Source: Gemmatimonadales bacterium (GTDB taxonomy: Bacteria > Gemmatimonadota > Gemmatimonadetes > Gemmatimonadales > GWC2-71-9). From it: a DNA stretch of 45,193 nt. Numbering within the stretch: position 1 is the first letter of the stretch; the number at the start of each line of letters is the position of its first letter. The notes under the pieces are model-generated. The model saw nothing but the letters and a program-made list of their open reading frames with translations. It was not told where the DNA came from and did not search any database. Positions 8,550-16,619 of the stretch are shown in pieces. The translations under genes were made by a program, and so were the position numbers. Location: assembly GCA_036265815.1 (NCBI GenBank), contig DATAOI010000102.1, forward strand, positions 1 to 45,193, read 5' to 3'.

Positions 8550-8738
8550 ATGCGCCAGATGCCCGAACGCCCGATGATCTGTCCCATGTGCGGGGCCACC
8601 ATGAACCAGCACGCCGAGAAGGTGGTCTACACCGGGGACGCGACAGCGGCCGGAGTGGACGCCGCGCTGGGAGGCGTGGTGGAGGAGATGCACGCCTGTC
8701 CCCGCTGCGGCTACGTCACGTCCCGGCAAGCCGGCTGA
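8550..8738 (+). CDS. Small zinc-ribbon protein of unknown function
   Basis: 62 residues with two zinc knuckles, CPMCG near residue 11 and CPRCG near residue 50, giving a CxxC-x(~35)-CxxC ribbon. ATG 8550 is taken as the start; a second ATG at 8559 is possible. It lies 15 bases behind the FMN reductase and overlaps the next gene (TGATG). The presence of two conserved metal knuckles and the operon position argue for a real gene; its role is unknown. Confidence 0.7.
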   Translation: MRQMPERPMICPMCGATMNQHAEKVVYTGDATAAGVDAALGGVVEEMHACPRCGYVTSRQAG

Positions 8739-9091
8739 TGCGGTCCTTGCCGATCCTGCTGCTGGTCCTGGTGCTCGCCGGCGGCGTCGCGCCGGCCTGT
8801 GCCGAGGAGCCCGTCTGGTCCTTCCGGGCTGCCAGCTGGGAGCCGCCGCCGTTCGCGCTCCGATTCGCCCTCCGGCCGAGTGAGCGCCGAGGCGACTACC
8901 GCTGGGTCGGTACGGCGGTGGCGGGGACCGGCCTCGGCATCGCGGCGGCGATCACGGCCGCGGCCGCCTGCGGCAACTCCGAGCATGGTCCCCGGGACTG
9001 CACGGGGATCACCATCGGCGTGGGCTTGCTCGGCGCGGCCGTGGGGGGCACCATCGGGCATTTCATCGGGCGCGCGATTCCCCGCGACTGA
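8738..9091 (+). CDS. Small exported protein with glycine-rich hydrophobic segments
   Basis: 117 residues from ATG 8738, coupled to the zinc-ribbon gene through TGATG. It begins with a typical signal peptide (MRSLPILLLVLVLAGG...ACA-EE). Two hydrophobic glycine- and alanine-rich stretches follow, about residues 57-78 (WVGTAVAGTGLGIAAAITAA) and 90-112, resembling glycine-zipper membrane segments. Two Cys lie between them. I do not recognise a family. It is probably an envelope protein. Confidence 0.65.
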   Translation: MRSLPILLLVLVLAGGVAPACAEEPVWSFRAASWEPPPFALRFALRPSERRGDYRWVGTAVAGTGLGIAAAITAAAACGNSEHGPRDCTGITIGVGLLGAAVGGTIGHFIGRAIPRD

Positions 9092-9139
9092 CGAGACCGG
9101 GCCTCCCGGAGACTGCTCCGCTTTTTCGTGCTGAATCGT

Positions 9140-9168
9140 GTTACCAGGACTCTCTGAGCCTCATTAGA
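9140..9168 (+). promoter_or_regulatory. Weak candidate promoter of the ECF sigma operon (GTTACC-N17-ATTAGA)
   Basis: GTTACC at 9140-9145, 17 bases, ATTAGA at 9163-9168. The -10 word and spacing equal those at 2319-2347 and 22589-22617, but the -35 matches GGAACC in only four of six bases. ECF operons are often autoregulated, so a degenerate site would make sense, but this is the least secure of the set. Confidence 0.3.
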
Positions 9169-9837
9169 TTGGCCCAAATACCCTACCGCCGAGACAGCGT
9201 GCTCGAGGAGTCGCAGGCCGCACCCGCCCGGTCCGCAGCCGGGTTGAAGCCAGCCCACTCACCCGCGGAGTTCGAGGTCCTCTTCGGGGCGGTGACCTCC
9301 ACTGCCTTCGGCGTCGCGGTCCGACTCACCCGCAACCAGGCGGATGCGGAAGATCTGGTCCAGGAGGCGGCGTTGCTCGCCTTTCGGGCGTTCGCCTCCT
9401 TCGAGCCGGGCACCAACTTTCGCGCCTGGTTTTTCAAGATCCTGACCAACTGCTACTTCTCGAAGCGCCGGCGGGAGAAGAGCCGGCCGGTAACGTCCGA
9501 CCTCGACGACACCCCGGACCTCTACCTCTACGCCCGCTCGGCCGAAGCGGGCTTCCCCACCCAGGGGCCGGATCCGGCCGGTCAGCTCCTGGAGAAGCTG
9601 GGAACCGAGCGGGTGGTCGCCGCCATCGACCGCCTCCCCGAAGAGTACCGAGTGGTTTCCACCCTCTATTTTATGGAGGACCTGAGCTACGAGGAGATCG
9701 CCCAGGTGCTCGGCTGCCCCATCGGAACGGTCCGGTCCCGGCTGCACCGGGGTCGGAAAATGCTGCAGAAGGCGCTGTGGCAGGTCGCGGAAGAAGACGG
9801 CATCATCAGTCACCAGCCAACCGGGGCCGGCGCATGA
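9169..9837 (+). CDS. ECF-family RNA polymerase sigma factor
   Basis: Up to 222 residues from TTG 9169; a GTG at 9199 is an equally possible start, and neither has a strong SD. Region 2 is clear (AVRLTRNQADAEDLVQEAALLAFRAFASF, then FRAWFFKILTNCYFSKRRR) at about residues 50-105. A variable acidic linker with DLDDTPDLYLY follows, then region 4 (RLPEEYRVVSTLYFMEDLSYEEIAQVLGCPIGTVRSRLHRGRKML). It has the RpoE-like ECF layout. Its stop overlaps the start of a zf-HC2 protein (ATGA at 9834-9837), the classic sigma/anti-sigma coupling. I propose that it reads the GGAAC-N17-RTT promoters found throughout the window. Confidence 0.95.
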   Translation: MAQIPYRRDSVLEESQAAPARSAAGLKPAHSPAEFEVLFGAVTSTAFGVAVRLTRNQADAEDLVQEAALLAFRAFASFEPGTNFRAWFFKILTNCYFSKRRREKSRPVTSDLDDTPDLYLYARSAEAGFPTQGPDPAGQLLEKLGTERVVAAIDRLPEEYRVVSTLYFMEDLSYEEIAQVLGCPIGTVRSRLHRGRKMLQKALWQVAEEDGIISHQPTGAGA

Positions 9838-10097
9838 GCGATCCGCTGCATCGAACCACCTGTGAAGAGGCATTCCGCCGGTTGGACGACTTCCTCGATC
9901 GCCGGCTGAGCGACACGGAGATGCGCCTGATCGAGGAGCATCTCGAGATCTGCGCGGCCTGCACCCGGGAGTTCACCTTCGAGGAGAGCGTGCTGACGGG
10001 CGTGCGACGGAAGCTGCGCCAGTTGAGCGTGCCGCCCGATCTGCTGGCGCGGATCGCCGAGGCGATCCGCGCGGCGGGCGAGAGGGACGCGAGCTGA
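9834..10097 (+). CDS. Zf-HC2 anti-sigma factor partnered with the ECF sigma factor
   Basis: 87 residues from ATG 9834, overlapping the sigma stop by four bases. The zinc motif is complete: Cys in TTCEEAFRRLDDF, then HLEICAAC (H-x3-C-x2-C). No membrane segment is present, so it is a soluble ZAS-type anti-sigma factor, which may sense oxidation or zinc loss through its Cys/His cluster. It shares the CEEAFRRLDDFLDR core with two paralogues at 1926-2180 and 22253-22504 that have no sigma gene next to them. Confidence 0.9.
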   Translation: MSDPLHRTTCEEAFRRLDDFLDRRLSDTEMRLIEEHLEICAACTREFTFEESVLTGVRRKLRQLSVPPDLLARIAEAIRAAGERDAS

Positions 10098-10199
10098 CGA
10101 GGGTCAGTGAGCCGGGCAGGCGCGGGGTTTACCCTGAGCGCAGTGAATGGGCTAGGGATGACAGATCGTCTCGGGATAGCAGCGATCCTCCCGCTCTTA

Positions 10200-11036
10200 T
10201 CACCCACTCACCGCCTGGTCCCCCGCGCGAAGCGCCGCAATCTCTCCCGGCTCCAGCCCCATCCCCTCCAGCAGTTCGTCCGACAGAGTGTCGAGGCCGG
10301 GACGAACGGTGGCAAGATCGATCGAGCACTGGTTGAGCAGCTCCAGCGTCTCCAGCCCGCGAACGCGGGCAAAGTCGGGGCAGCGCGCGATCACCGTCTG
10401 CGACAGCAGCGCGGAGGAAAGGTCCGCGCCCGCCAGAGTGGCCCCGTTCAGCACCGCGAACGTGAGGTCGGCGTGGCGCAGCACGGCGTTCTCCAGGTCG
10501 ACCCGGTTGAACAACGCGCCCACCAACATGGCATACCGGAGATCGGCACCGCGCAGGTTGGAGAAGCTCAGGTTCGCCTCGGTCAGGTTGGCCCCGCCGA
10601 GGTCGGATCCGGAGAGATTGACGTGGGTGAGGTCGATCCGCCGCATCTCGGCGTCGGCGAAGCTCGAGGCGGACAGGTTCGAGTTCTTGAGATTGACCCG
10701 GGTGAGCTCGGCGCCGCGAAAGTCGGTCCGGGCAGGGCCGGCCAGGTCCAGGGTAACAGCCTGCAGGCGGGCGTCCGCCAGGATCGCGTTTCGGAAGCTC
10801 GCGCCCGCCAGGTTGGCCAGCGTAATGTCAGCGCCGGCCAGGTTGGCGCTGTCCAGCATTGCCTCCCGGAGATCCGCCTGGCACAGGTCGGCCCCCCGGA
10901 GGTTGGCTCCCCGGAGGTCGGCGCCGCGGAGGTCCGCATAGAGCAGCACGGCCTGCGGCAGCTCGGCCCCGGCGAGGCTATCCCCGGCGACTTCGAGCAG
11001 CGGCTCACCGGTCTCCCGGTGCCGGACGCGGATCAT
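10200..11036 (-). CDS. Pentapeptide-repeat protein
   Basis: 278 residues from ATG 11036 (GAGGG SD); longer readings lack family similarity. Residues about 25-225 are successive A(D/N)LxX pentapeptides (ADLRGADLRGANLRGADL), which fold into a right-handed quadrilateral beta-helix. A C-terminal tail of about 50 residues (LETLELLNQCSIDLATV...) carries no repeats. Pentapeptide proteins include DNA mimics that protect gyrase (Qnr, MfpA) and many of unknown role; nothing here points to one. It is the last gene of the GMC-VOC-glucose dehydrogenase run, 31 bases after a small unknown gene. A plus-strand 102-base spacer (10098-10199) separates it from the anti-sigma gene. Confidence 0.9.
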   Translation of the reverse strand: MIRVRHRETGEPLLEVAGDSLAGAELPQAVLLYADLRGADLRGANLRGADLCQADLREAMLDSANLAGADITLANLAGASFRNAILADARLQAVTLDLAGPARTDFRGAELTRVNLKNSNLSASSFADAEMRRIDLTHVNLSGSDLGGANLTEANLSFSNLRGADLRYAMLVGALFNRVDLENAVLRHADLTFAVLNGATLAGADLSSALLSQTVIARCPDFARVRGLETLELLNQCSIDLATVRPGLDTLSDELLEGMGLEPGEIAALRAGDQAVSG

Positions 11037-11067
11037 GACGGGGCCCTCGCGACCAGCCCGAGCCGCC

Positions 11068-11355
11068 TCATCGGTCCTCGCGCCGCGGTCGAGCGCCCTC
11101 GCGCTCTCCGCCGCGCTCGCGGCCGCCCCGGAACTCGAAGTGCGCCTCCAGGAGAACTCGGCCACGGATGGCGAGGTCGTTTCCCCGGAGCAGCCAGCTC
11201 GCGAGCACGCGATCGGCGACGACGGCAGCCGTCTCCCATTTCTCGGGCCTGATCCCGGGATACCGGTGCGCATGATCCGGCCGGAGCCGTGCCTCGCGGG
11301 GTGCCTGCCCCTGCGCGGCGATGACGGTTCCCTCGACCTCGGACGCTGGAAACAT
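11068..11355 (-). CDS. Small conserved-looking protein of unknown function
   Basis: 95 residues from ATG 11355, with an AGAGGA SD and only eight bases after the glucose dehydrogenase stop. The first ~75 residues look like ordinary protein (MFPASEVEGTVIAAQG, then PEKWETAAVVADRVLASWLL and an amphipathic RGRVLLEAHFEF strand). The last 20 are a highly charged Arg/Glu/Gly tail. I recognise no family. The good SD and tight spacing support translation; an alternative is that the interval is only a spacer. Confidence 0.55.
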   Translation of the reverse strand: MFPASEVEGTVIAAQGQAPREARLRPDHAHRYPGIRPEKWETAAVVADRVLASWLLRGNDLAIRGRVLLEAHFEFRGGRERGGEREGARPRREDR

Positions 11356-11363
11356 GTGTCCTC

Positions 11364-12554
11364 TCAGACTTCTGCCACTTCGCAGTACACTTTGATCGCA
11401 CCCTTGGCGTTGGTCAGAGTGTCCAGCAGCTGCTGCCAATTCTCCAGCCCCTTCACCGGATGGGTGAGGAGCCGTTTGAGCCATCCCGGGTATTGCGCGT
11501 CGGCGTGGGCCAGGTCCTTCACGCCCATCTCAAAATATTCACGATTCGCGTTCACCGTGCCAACCATCACCTTGTTGCCTAGCACAAACTCGAGATTGAT
11601 CCGGTCCGCGGGCACCGTGATCATCTTGTCTCCTCCGGTCACGCTCGACAGCACCAGCACCCCGTTCTTGGCCAGCGCCTGCATGCTCTCGAACACCACG
11701 GGAGACGCGCCGGTGGCCTCGAAGATCAGGTCGAAGGGTCCGTACCTCTTGGCGCCTTCGAGGATGGGAAGCGTGGCGGTGGACTCGTAGCGCGCCCCCA
11801 GAGCCTCGATCAGCTCGGAGTTGAGATAGGGCGCCGCGGTCCGGCCGAACACGGTCACCTCCAGTCCGCGGAGCCGGAGCGCCATGGCCGCAAGGAGGCC
11901 GATGGTTCCCGCCCCCATCACGGCGGCCTTGCGGGGGCGCCAGACGCGGAGCCGGCGCTGGATTTCATACGCCTGCGCGATGCCCTTCTCCACCACGGTC
12001 GTCGGCTCGAGCAGGACCCCGACATCCCTCAGCTCGCAGGGGATCTTTACAATGTACTCGGGATCGTCGACGTAGTACTCGGTGAGGAATCCGTGACGCA
12101 GGTTGATCCCCCGCTCGTAGTACACGTCGTCGGTCGTCATGTCATAGGTGCCGATCCGGTCGTAGATGCTGGAGCCGGGCCGGCGCACGGTGGCCACGAC
12201 GTAGTCGCCGGGCACGAACTCGGTGACTTCGGGACCGACCGCCTCCACCCGACCGAAGCCCTCGTGCCCTGTCACCAGGAAATCGTATCCCGGAGGGGCG
12301 GCCCCGTACTCGGCCGCGTTGATCTCCTTGTCGGTGCCGTCCACGCCCACTCGCAACACCTTCACGAGCACGCCACGACCTTCGGGGACATCATCCACCG
12401 AGGGCTTGGGCAGCTGTGCCAGGTACATGGAATTGGGGATGCCGGGCCGGACGGCGATGGCCTTCATCATGGCGGCCTCGGGCTTGGAACCGGCGGTGGA
12501 GGTGCGCTTGGAGGTCGACACCGCGGCCCCTCCGTCGCGGTCAGTGGTGGGCAT
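11364..12554 (-). CDS. Glucose 1-dehydrogenase-like medium-chain dehydrogenase (MDR)
   Basis: 396 residues from ATG 12554 (AAGGAG SD), overlapping the upstream VOC gene by 14 bases. A GroES-like domain carries [10 protein letters not shown] and [14 protein letters not shown], and a Rossmann domain carries [15 protein letters not shown]. The catalytic zinc position usually held by Cys is Asp in VGVDGTD, as in the halophilic archaeal glucose dehydrogenase. The C-terminal half fits the glucose dehydrogenase C domain, with [12 protein letters not shown] and ATTVVEKG-type sequence before the Rossmann fold. The reaction is probably aldose + NAD(P)+ to aldonolactone. It would supply lactone for SMP-30-type lactonases, although those are exported and this enzyme has no signal peptide. 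Confidence 0.88.
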   Translation of the reverse strand: MPTTDRDGGAAVSTSKRTSTAGSKPEAAMMKAIAVRPGIPNSMYLAQLPKPSVDDVPEGRGVLVKVLRVGVDGTDKEINAAEYGAAPPGYDFLVTGHEGFGRVEAVGPEVTEFVPGDYVVATVRRPGSSIYDRIGTYDMTTDDVYYERGINLRHGFLTEYYVDDPEYIVKIPCELRDVGVLLEPTTVVEKGIAQAYEIQRRLRVWRPRKAAVMGAGTIGLLAAMALRLRGLEVTVFGRTAAPYLNSELIEALGARYESTATLPILEGAKRYGPFDLIFEATGASPVVFESMQALAKNGVLVLSSVTGGDKMITVPADRINLEFVLGNKVMVGTVNANREYFEMGVKDLAHADAQYPGWLKRLLTHPVKGLENWQQLLDTLTNAKGAIKVYCEVAEV

Positions 12555-13653
12555 GGACTTCTCCTTCGTGCTCTACGAGTTGGACGGCGTGACCGTCGGG
12601 GTCGCGCACCAGGATGCCGCGCTGAAAGCCGAGAAGAGTATCCGGCAGCTCTACGGGCGCCGGAGTCACCAGGCGGAACTTGCCCCGCCGGACCGCGGCC
12701 GCCGCGGCCTCGGCATCGGGTACCCAGACCGTGGTCTGCCAGTGGACCAGATCGTTGGGCCGCTCATCGGGGGGATAGGGGCGGCCGTCCCGTGGGCTCA
12801 GGTACTCGAGAAACTCGATTCCCGGACCAGCCGGGGCACGCAGCCCGGTGATGTGCAGCCGAGCGCCCTGGACGTTGTTCAGATGCTCCTGCTCGGTGCC
12901 GAAGTTCATACTTTCCCCGGCCACCCGAAACCCCAGCACGTCGCGATAGAATGCCAGGCTCGCCCTGGTGTCGTTCACCACGATGGCGGTGTGGTCGATC
13001 CCCAGAAACAGCCTGCGGGTGGCGCTGTGCCACTTCGGGCTCCCTTTGTCAGGCGGAAACTGCAGCACCTCCAGCGGGTGGCCATCGGGGTCGCGAAAGT
13101 AAAATGCCCGGATGCCCGCCGCGCCCGGGATCGTCTTGGGCAGAAGCTGCGGCCCGGTCGAGGCGTACTGCACGTTGGCCCGGCGCAGCCGGGCATAGGC
13201 GCTATCCATGTCCCGCACGATGATGGCGACGTGCTGGAACCAGCGGTCGTTGCTCCGGGCATCCACCGGCGCCGGACGCCCGCGCGGCGCCACATACTCG
13301 GTGAGCTGGAGGTACTCGTCGCCCAGCCGCAGGCGCACCACCCGCATGCGCACGCCGAAGACGCCTTCCAGCTCCTCGTAGGCGGTCCCGGCCACCTCGT
13401 CGTCGGACACTTTCTCGAAGTCGAGGACCGAGGTGTAGAAGGCGATCGACCGATCCATGCTCCCCACGGTGAGTCCCACCATTGCGACCGCCTGCGCCTG
13501 GGCGCCGGCATCCGCAGAAGGCTGGCCCCGTTCCACGGCCGGCTGGCGCGGCACGGCGCCGCGCCCGGACCAAGGCTGGGGCGTCTGCGCCGCGAGGGAA
13601 GGTGCGGCGAGCAAGGCGCTGAGCACCGCCCAGCGGAGCGCGAGCGCGCTCAT
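12541..13653 (-). CDS. Exported double-domain VOC (glyoxalase/dioxygenase superfamily) protein
   Basis: 370 residues from ATG 13653, overlapping the GMC stop (ATGA). A signal peptide ([13 protein letters not shown]) precedes a 35-residue linker. Two VOC modules follow, at about 55-200 and 210-360, each with the beta-alpha-beta-beta-beta pattern: [19 protein letters not shown] with [16 protein letters not shown], and [24 protein letters not shown] with [15 protein letters not shown]. Likely metal ligands are the His and Glu residues of these strands. VOC proteins include glyoxalases, epimerases and extradiol dioxygenases. An exported two-module form tied to a GMC oxidoreductase suggests processing of an oxidised sugar or quinone product, which is inference. 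Confidence 0.85.
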   Translation of the reverse strand: MSALALRWAVLSALLAAPSLAAQTPQPWSGRGAVPRQPAVERGQPSADAGAQAQAVAMVGLTVGSMDRSIAFYTSVLDFEKVSDDEVAGTAYEELEGVFGVRMRVVRLRLGDEYLQLTEYVAPRGRPAPVDARSNDRWFQHVAIIVRDMDSAYARLRRANVQYASTGPQLLPKTIPGAAGIRAFYFRDPDGHPLEVLQFPPDKGSPKWHSATRRLFLGIDHTAIVVNDTRASLAFYRDVLGFRVAGESMNFGTEQEHLNNVQGARLHITGLRAPAGPGIEFLEYLSPRDGRPYPPDERPNDLVHWQTTVWVPDAEAAAAAVRRGKFRLVTPAPVELPDTLLGFQRGILVRDPDGHAVQLVEHEGEVHAHH

Positions 13654-15266
13654 GCCGGAGCGCCCGCGGTCTGTCCCGAAGCCGCCTGACTCCGGCGCGC
13701 GCTCAGCCGGTCGAGGATGCGGTCGCCCACCCTCAGCGCGTTGGCCATGATGGTGAGCGCCGGATTCACCGCCCCGCTGGAGGGGAAGAAGCTGCCATCG
13801 ACCACGTACAGGTTCTCCACCTCGTGGGCTCGGCAGTCGGCGTTCAGCGCGGAGGTGCTGGGGTCCTGGCCGAAGCGGATGGTGCCGTTCTGGTGGGCCA
13901 CCCCCGCCAGCGGAATACGCTGACCCAGGAACAGGTTGCGGGCGAACAGTCCCTGGTGGCACTCGTGCCCGTGCTCCGGGCATTTGGTCTGCCGCTGCAT
14001 CAGGCTCTCCAGCTTCTGGATCAGCCGCCGGTGGCCCTCGCCGTTGTTCGGCGTGTAGCTCAGCACGATCCTGCCGTCCCGATCCAGCGTCACCCGGTTG
14101 TCGGGATCGGGCAGATCCTCGGACGTGAGCCAGAAGTCGAGCGAGTGTCTGCCCATGAGGTCCAGCGTCCAGCCCGGCGCGATGGCAGGGGCACCGGCCG
14201 AGAGGGTGACCCCATCGAGCTTGCCGACGAAAGAGATGTGACCCATGGGGAACTCCCACTCCGGCGAGCCGAAGTAGAAGTCGTTCACCCCGAGTGTCTT
14301 CTGAAAGACGGTGGGATTGGGACACTTCGAGAGCGCCATCAGGACCGAGTTGATGTGGCCCATGTAATGGCGGCCCACCACGTCGGATCCGTTGGCAAGC
14401 CCGCGAGGATGCTGGTCGCTGACCGAGCGGAGCAGCAGCGCGGCGGAGTTGATCGCCCCGGCGGAGACCACCACCAGATCGGCCGAGTAGTTCTCGCGGG
14501 CTCCGTTGCGCTCCACCAGCACCCGGGTCACCTCGCGGCCGGATGCGCTGGTCTCCAGCCGGGAGACGTACGCGCCGGTCAGCAGCGTCACGTTGGGATG
14601 CTCCAGCGCCGGATCCACGCAGACCACCTGCGCGTCCGACTTGGCCTGCACCAGGCAGGGATGGCCGTCGCAGGTGCCGCACCGGATACAGCGGCTCCCG
14701 CGCCGGTTCGACTCGTCGAGCATGATACCGAGCGGCACCGGAAACGGATGCAGGCCCAGGCGGGCGAAGTCGTCGCTCAACTGCTGGATCCGGGGCTCGT
14801 GACTCACCGCCGGGTAGGCGTATGGCCCGCTGGCCGGCGGGTCGGTGGGATCCACCCCGCGCTCACCGTGCACCTGGTAGAGGTGCTCGGCCTCGGTGTA
14901 GTAAGGCTCCAGCTCCTCGTAGCCGATCGGCCAGGCAGGCGAGATCCCACCATGGTGTCGGAGCTCGCCGAAGTCCTCCCGCCTGAGCCGGAACAGCGCG
15001 GCGCCGTAGAACTTGGTGTTCCCGCCGACCCAATAGTTGGTGTGCGGGTGCAGGTCCTTTCCGTCCTTGTCCCGCCAGTGCTCCCTGGTCTGATACTTCC
15101 CGTCCACGTTCACCGCTCGGGTATTCCAGTTGTCCGTCTCCCTTGGCACGTAGTCTCCCCGCTCGAGCAGCAGGACCCGCTTGCCGGAGGGAGCCAGCCG
15201 GTGGAACAGGGTGCCGCCACCCGCGCCGGAGCCGATGATGATGACGTCGTAGTGTGAGGAAGCCAT
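13650..15266 (-). CDS. GMC-family FAD oxidoreductase with Cys cluster
   Basis: 538 residues from ATG 15266. The N-terminal FAD motif is DVIIIGSGAGGG, and the substrate-binding GMC region includes HTNYWVGGNTKFYGAALFRLR. At about residue 192 stands CIRCGTCDGHPC, four Cys in 12 residues, reminiscent of the iron-sulfur ligands in FAD-dependent glucose and gluconate dehydrogenases. The C-terminal domain has the catalytic-pair context: His in VAHQNGTIRFG and Asn in SGAVNPALTIMANALR. No signal peptide is seen, so export would need a partner (gluconate 2-dehydrogenase subunit 3 proteins do this), and none is encoded nearby. It heads a unit with the VOC and glucose dehydrogenase genes. The substrate is likely a sugar, polyol or aldonate. 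Confidence 0.92.
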   Translation of the reverse strand: MASSHYDVIIIGSGAGGGTLFHRLAPSGKRVLLLERGDYVPRETDNWNTRAVNVDGKYQTREHWRDKDGKDLHPHTNYWVGGNTKFYGAALFRLRREDFGELRHHGGISPAWPIGYEELEPYYTEAEHLYQVHGERGVDPTDPPASGPYAYPAVSHEPRIQQLSDDFARLGLHPFPVPLGIMLDESNRRGSRCIRCGTCDGHPCLVQAKSDAQVVCVDPALEHPNVTLLTGAYVSRLETSASGREVTRVLVERNGARENYSADLVVVSAGAINSAALLLRSVSDQHPRGLANGSDVVGRHYMGHINSVLMALSKCPNPTVFQKTLGVNDFYFGSPEWEFPMGHISFVGKLDGVTLSAGAPAIAPGWTLDLMGRHSLDFWLTSEDLPDPDNRVTLDRDGRIVLSYTPNNGEGHRRLIQKLESLMQRQTKCPEHGHECHQGLFARNLFLGQRIPLAGVAHQNGTIRFGQDPSTSALNADCRAHEVENLYVVDGSFFPSSGAVNPALTIMANALRVGDRILDRLSARRSQAASGQTAGAPA

Positions 15267-15295
15267 GAAGAAGATCCCGAAGCCGATGGTGAACT

Positions 15296-15325
15296 CTCCG
15301 GGAGCGCATCCCCGCGCTCCCGGAG
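15296..15325 (-). terminator. Strong hairpin after the Spondin_N gene
   Basis: A perfect 11-base-pair stem, CTCCGGGAGCG and CGCTCCCGGAG, with an 8-base loop (15307-15314). It lies between the Spondin_N stop (15337) and the GMC start (15266). There is no clear T-run after it, so it may be an attenuating or RNA-stabilising hairpin rather than a full intrinsic terminator. Confidence 0.6.
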
Positions 15326-15336
15326 CTGTGGGCGAT

Positions 15337-16074
15337 CTATTTGCTGCTCATGGCGTCGGCGGCTGGCGTGATGGTGATCCGCAGCACGTCGGTGGTCCTA
15401 GGATAGCTGAACTTGTCTCTCACATGGGCGATGCCCTGGTGCTCCCGGATCCCCGCGTCCGGCGTCTTCTGCCGGGGACCCTGATTGGGACCCAGCCCGG
15501 GCTCCTCATTCACCTCGGTGCCGGCGTCGAACAGCGCGAGCTGGCTGCTCATGTCGCCGGTGACCGGTTTGCCGGCGGCATCGAACAAGGCGATCGGACG
15601 GTCGTTGGAGTAGAACAGATCGTTGGACTGGCCGAACATCCACGCGAGCGAGAGGGCCTGCCCCGGCGCAGCGGTGACCTCGAACTGGTAGCCTTTGCCC
15701 GGCGGGATAGGGCCGCCCGCGTCGGCGCCGACGGGCCGGTCGTCCGCGCCGACAGTGACCACTCCCGATGCGCCGTTCAGCGACCTGGCCAAGGGCGCGG
15801 GATTCCCGGTCTCCGCCAGAGTCTCCAGCCCCTTCCCGGCGTCCGGCTGCCCGGCGACGAAGATCGGATTCATGCTCCCGGTGTGGACCGCCCAGAGTAC
15901 GGGGGCGGATACGAATGGCGCGGTCTTGCCGGTGGACAGCCTGAGCACTTCGCCCTTCGAGATGTTGTCGACTTTGATCGTGAACTTGGTCGCGGCCGGC
16001 GCCTCTTGGGCTGATGCCCCGTGAGCGAGCGCCAGGACCGCGACCGACAGGGACACTGCGCGAGCGAGCGACAT
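15337..16074 (-). CDS. Exported Spondin_N-domain protein
   Basis: 245 residues from ATG 16074 (CAGGAG SD). A signal peptide ends near GASAQ-EAP. The rest is a full bacterial Spondin_N domain: FTIKVDNISKGEVL, WAVHTGSMNPIFVAGQPDAGKGLETLAETGNPAPLA in outline, PIPPGKGYQFEVTAAPGQALSLAWMFGQSNDLFYS, and GTEVNEEPGLGPNQGPRQ. This fold is a membrane-binding, C2-like sandwich in animals; in bacteria its role is unknown. It starts 13 bases after the DM13 gene, and the two form a transcription unit behind a GGAACC-N17-ATTATA site. Confidence 0.9.
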   Translation of the reverse strand: MSLARAVSLSVAVLALAHGASAQEAPAATKFTIKVDNISKGEVLRLSTGKTAPFVSAPVLWAVHTGSMNPIFVAGQPDAGKGLETLAETGNPAPLARSLNGASGVVTVGADDRPVGADAGGPIPPGKGYQFEVTAAPGQALSLAWMFGQSNDLFYSNDRPIALFDAAGKPVTGDMSSQLALFDAGTEVNEEPGLGPNQGPRQKTPDAGIREHQGIAHVRDKFSYPRTTDVLRITITPAADAMSSK

Positions 16075-16087
16075 GACGATCTCCTGG

Positions 16088-16567
16088 TCAGGAAGCGGGG
16101 GTGAGTGGCGCCGTGGCGAAGTTGACGGCGAAGCGATGACACCAGATCGTGACCGCGCGATACTTGGTGAGATCAGTGCCGGCGGGGATCTCGTAGTTCT
16201 GGTCGCCCTCGTTCCCCTTGAGCGCCCCGAGCTCGATATAGCCGGCCTTGGTAACGGTTGCGTTGTCAGAGGCGTCCGGCGCGGCGATCAGGTAGACCCG
16301 CACATCGGGCCCGTTGGAGGTTGCGAAATCGGTGAAGCGCAGGACCCGGCGGCCCTCGCCCAGGTCGTGCACCGAGGCCGTGCCCTCGGTCTTGTGGGCC
16401 ACCGAATGGAACTGCCCGACCAGAATACTGGCCGGCGCGGTAGAGGCCGAAGCGGTGACCAGGCCCTCGTTGACCTTGGTGTTCACGAACAGCAGCTCCG
16501 GGCGGAACAGGTACCAGCCTATCCCACCGAGAACGACCAGACCCAGAATCCAGGCGCGCCGTTTCAT
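16088..16567 (-). CDS. Membrane-anchored DM13-domain protein
   Basis: 159 residues from ATG 16567, with an AAGGAGAGGGAAGG SD region. An N-terminal hydrophobic anchor (WILGLVVLGGIGWYLF) is followed by a DM13 domain: VGQFHSVAHKTEGTASVHDL, RVLRFTDFATSNGPDVRVYL, GALKGNEGDQNYEIP and VTIWCHRFAVNFATAPL. The conserved Cys of the domain is present in IWCHRF. DM13 domains have been proposed to act as redox carriers in oxidation or hydroxylation systems. Its pairing with a Spondin_N protein suggests a shared extracytoplasmic function. Confidence 0.9.
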   Translation of the reverse strand: MKRRAWILGLVVLGGIGWYLFRPELLFVNTKVNEGLVTASASTAPASILVGQFHSVAHKTEGTASVHDLGEGRRVLRFTDFATSNGPDVRVYLIAAPDASDNATVTKAGYIELGALKGNEGDQNYEIPAGTDLTKYRAVTIWCHRFAVNFATAPLTPAS

Positions 16568-16619
16568 CCTTCCCTCTCCTTGAGCAGTGGCCGAACCGAA
16601 TGTGATCCGATGACGCGGG

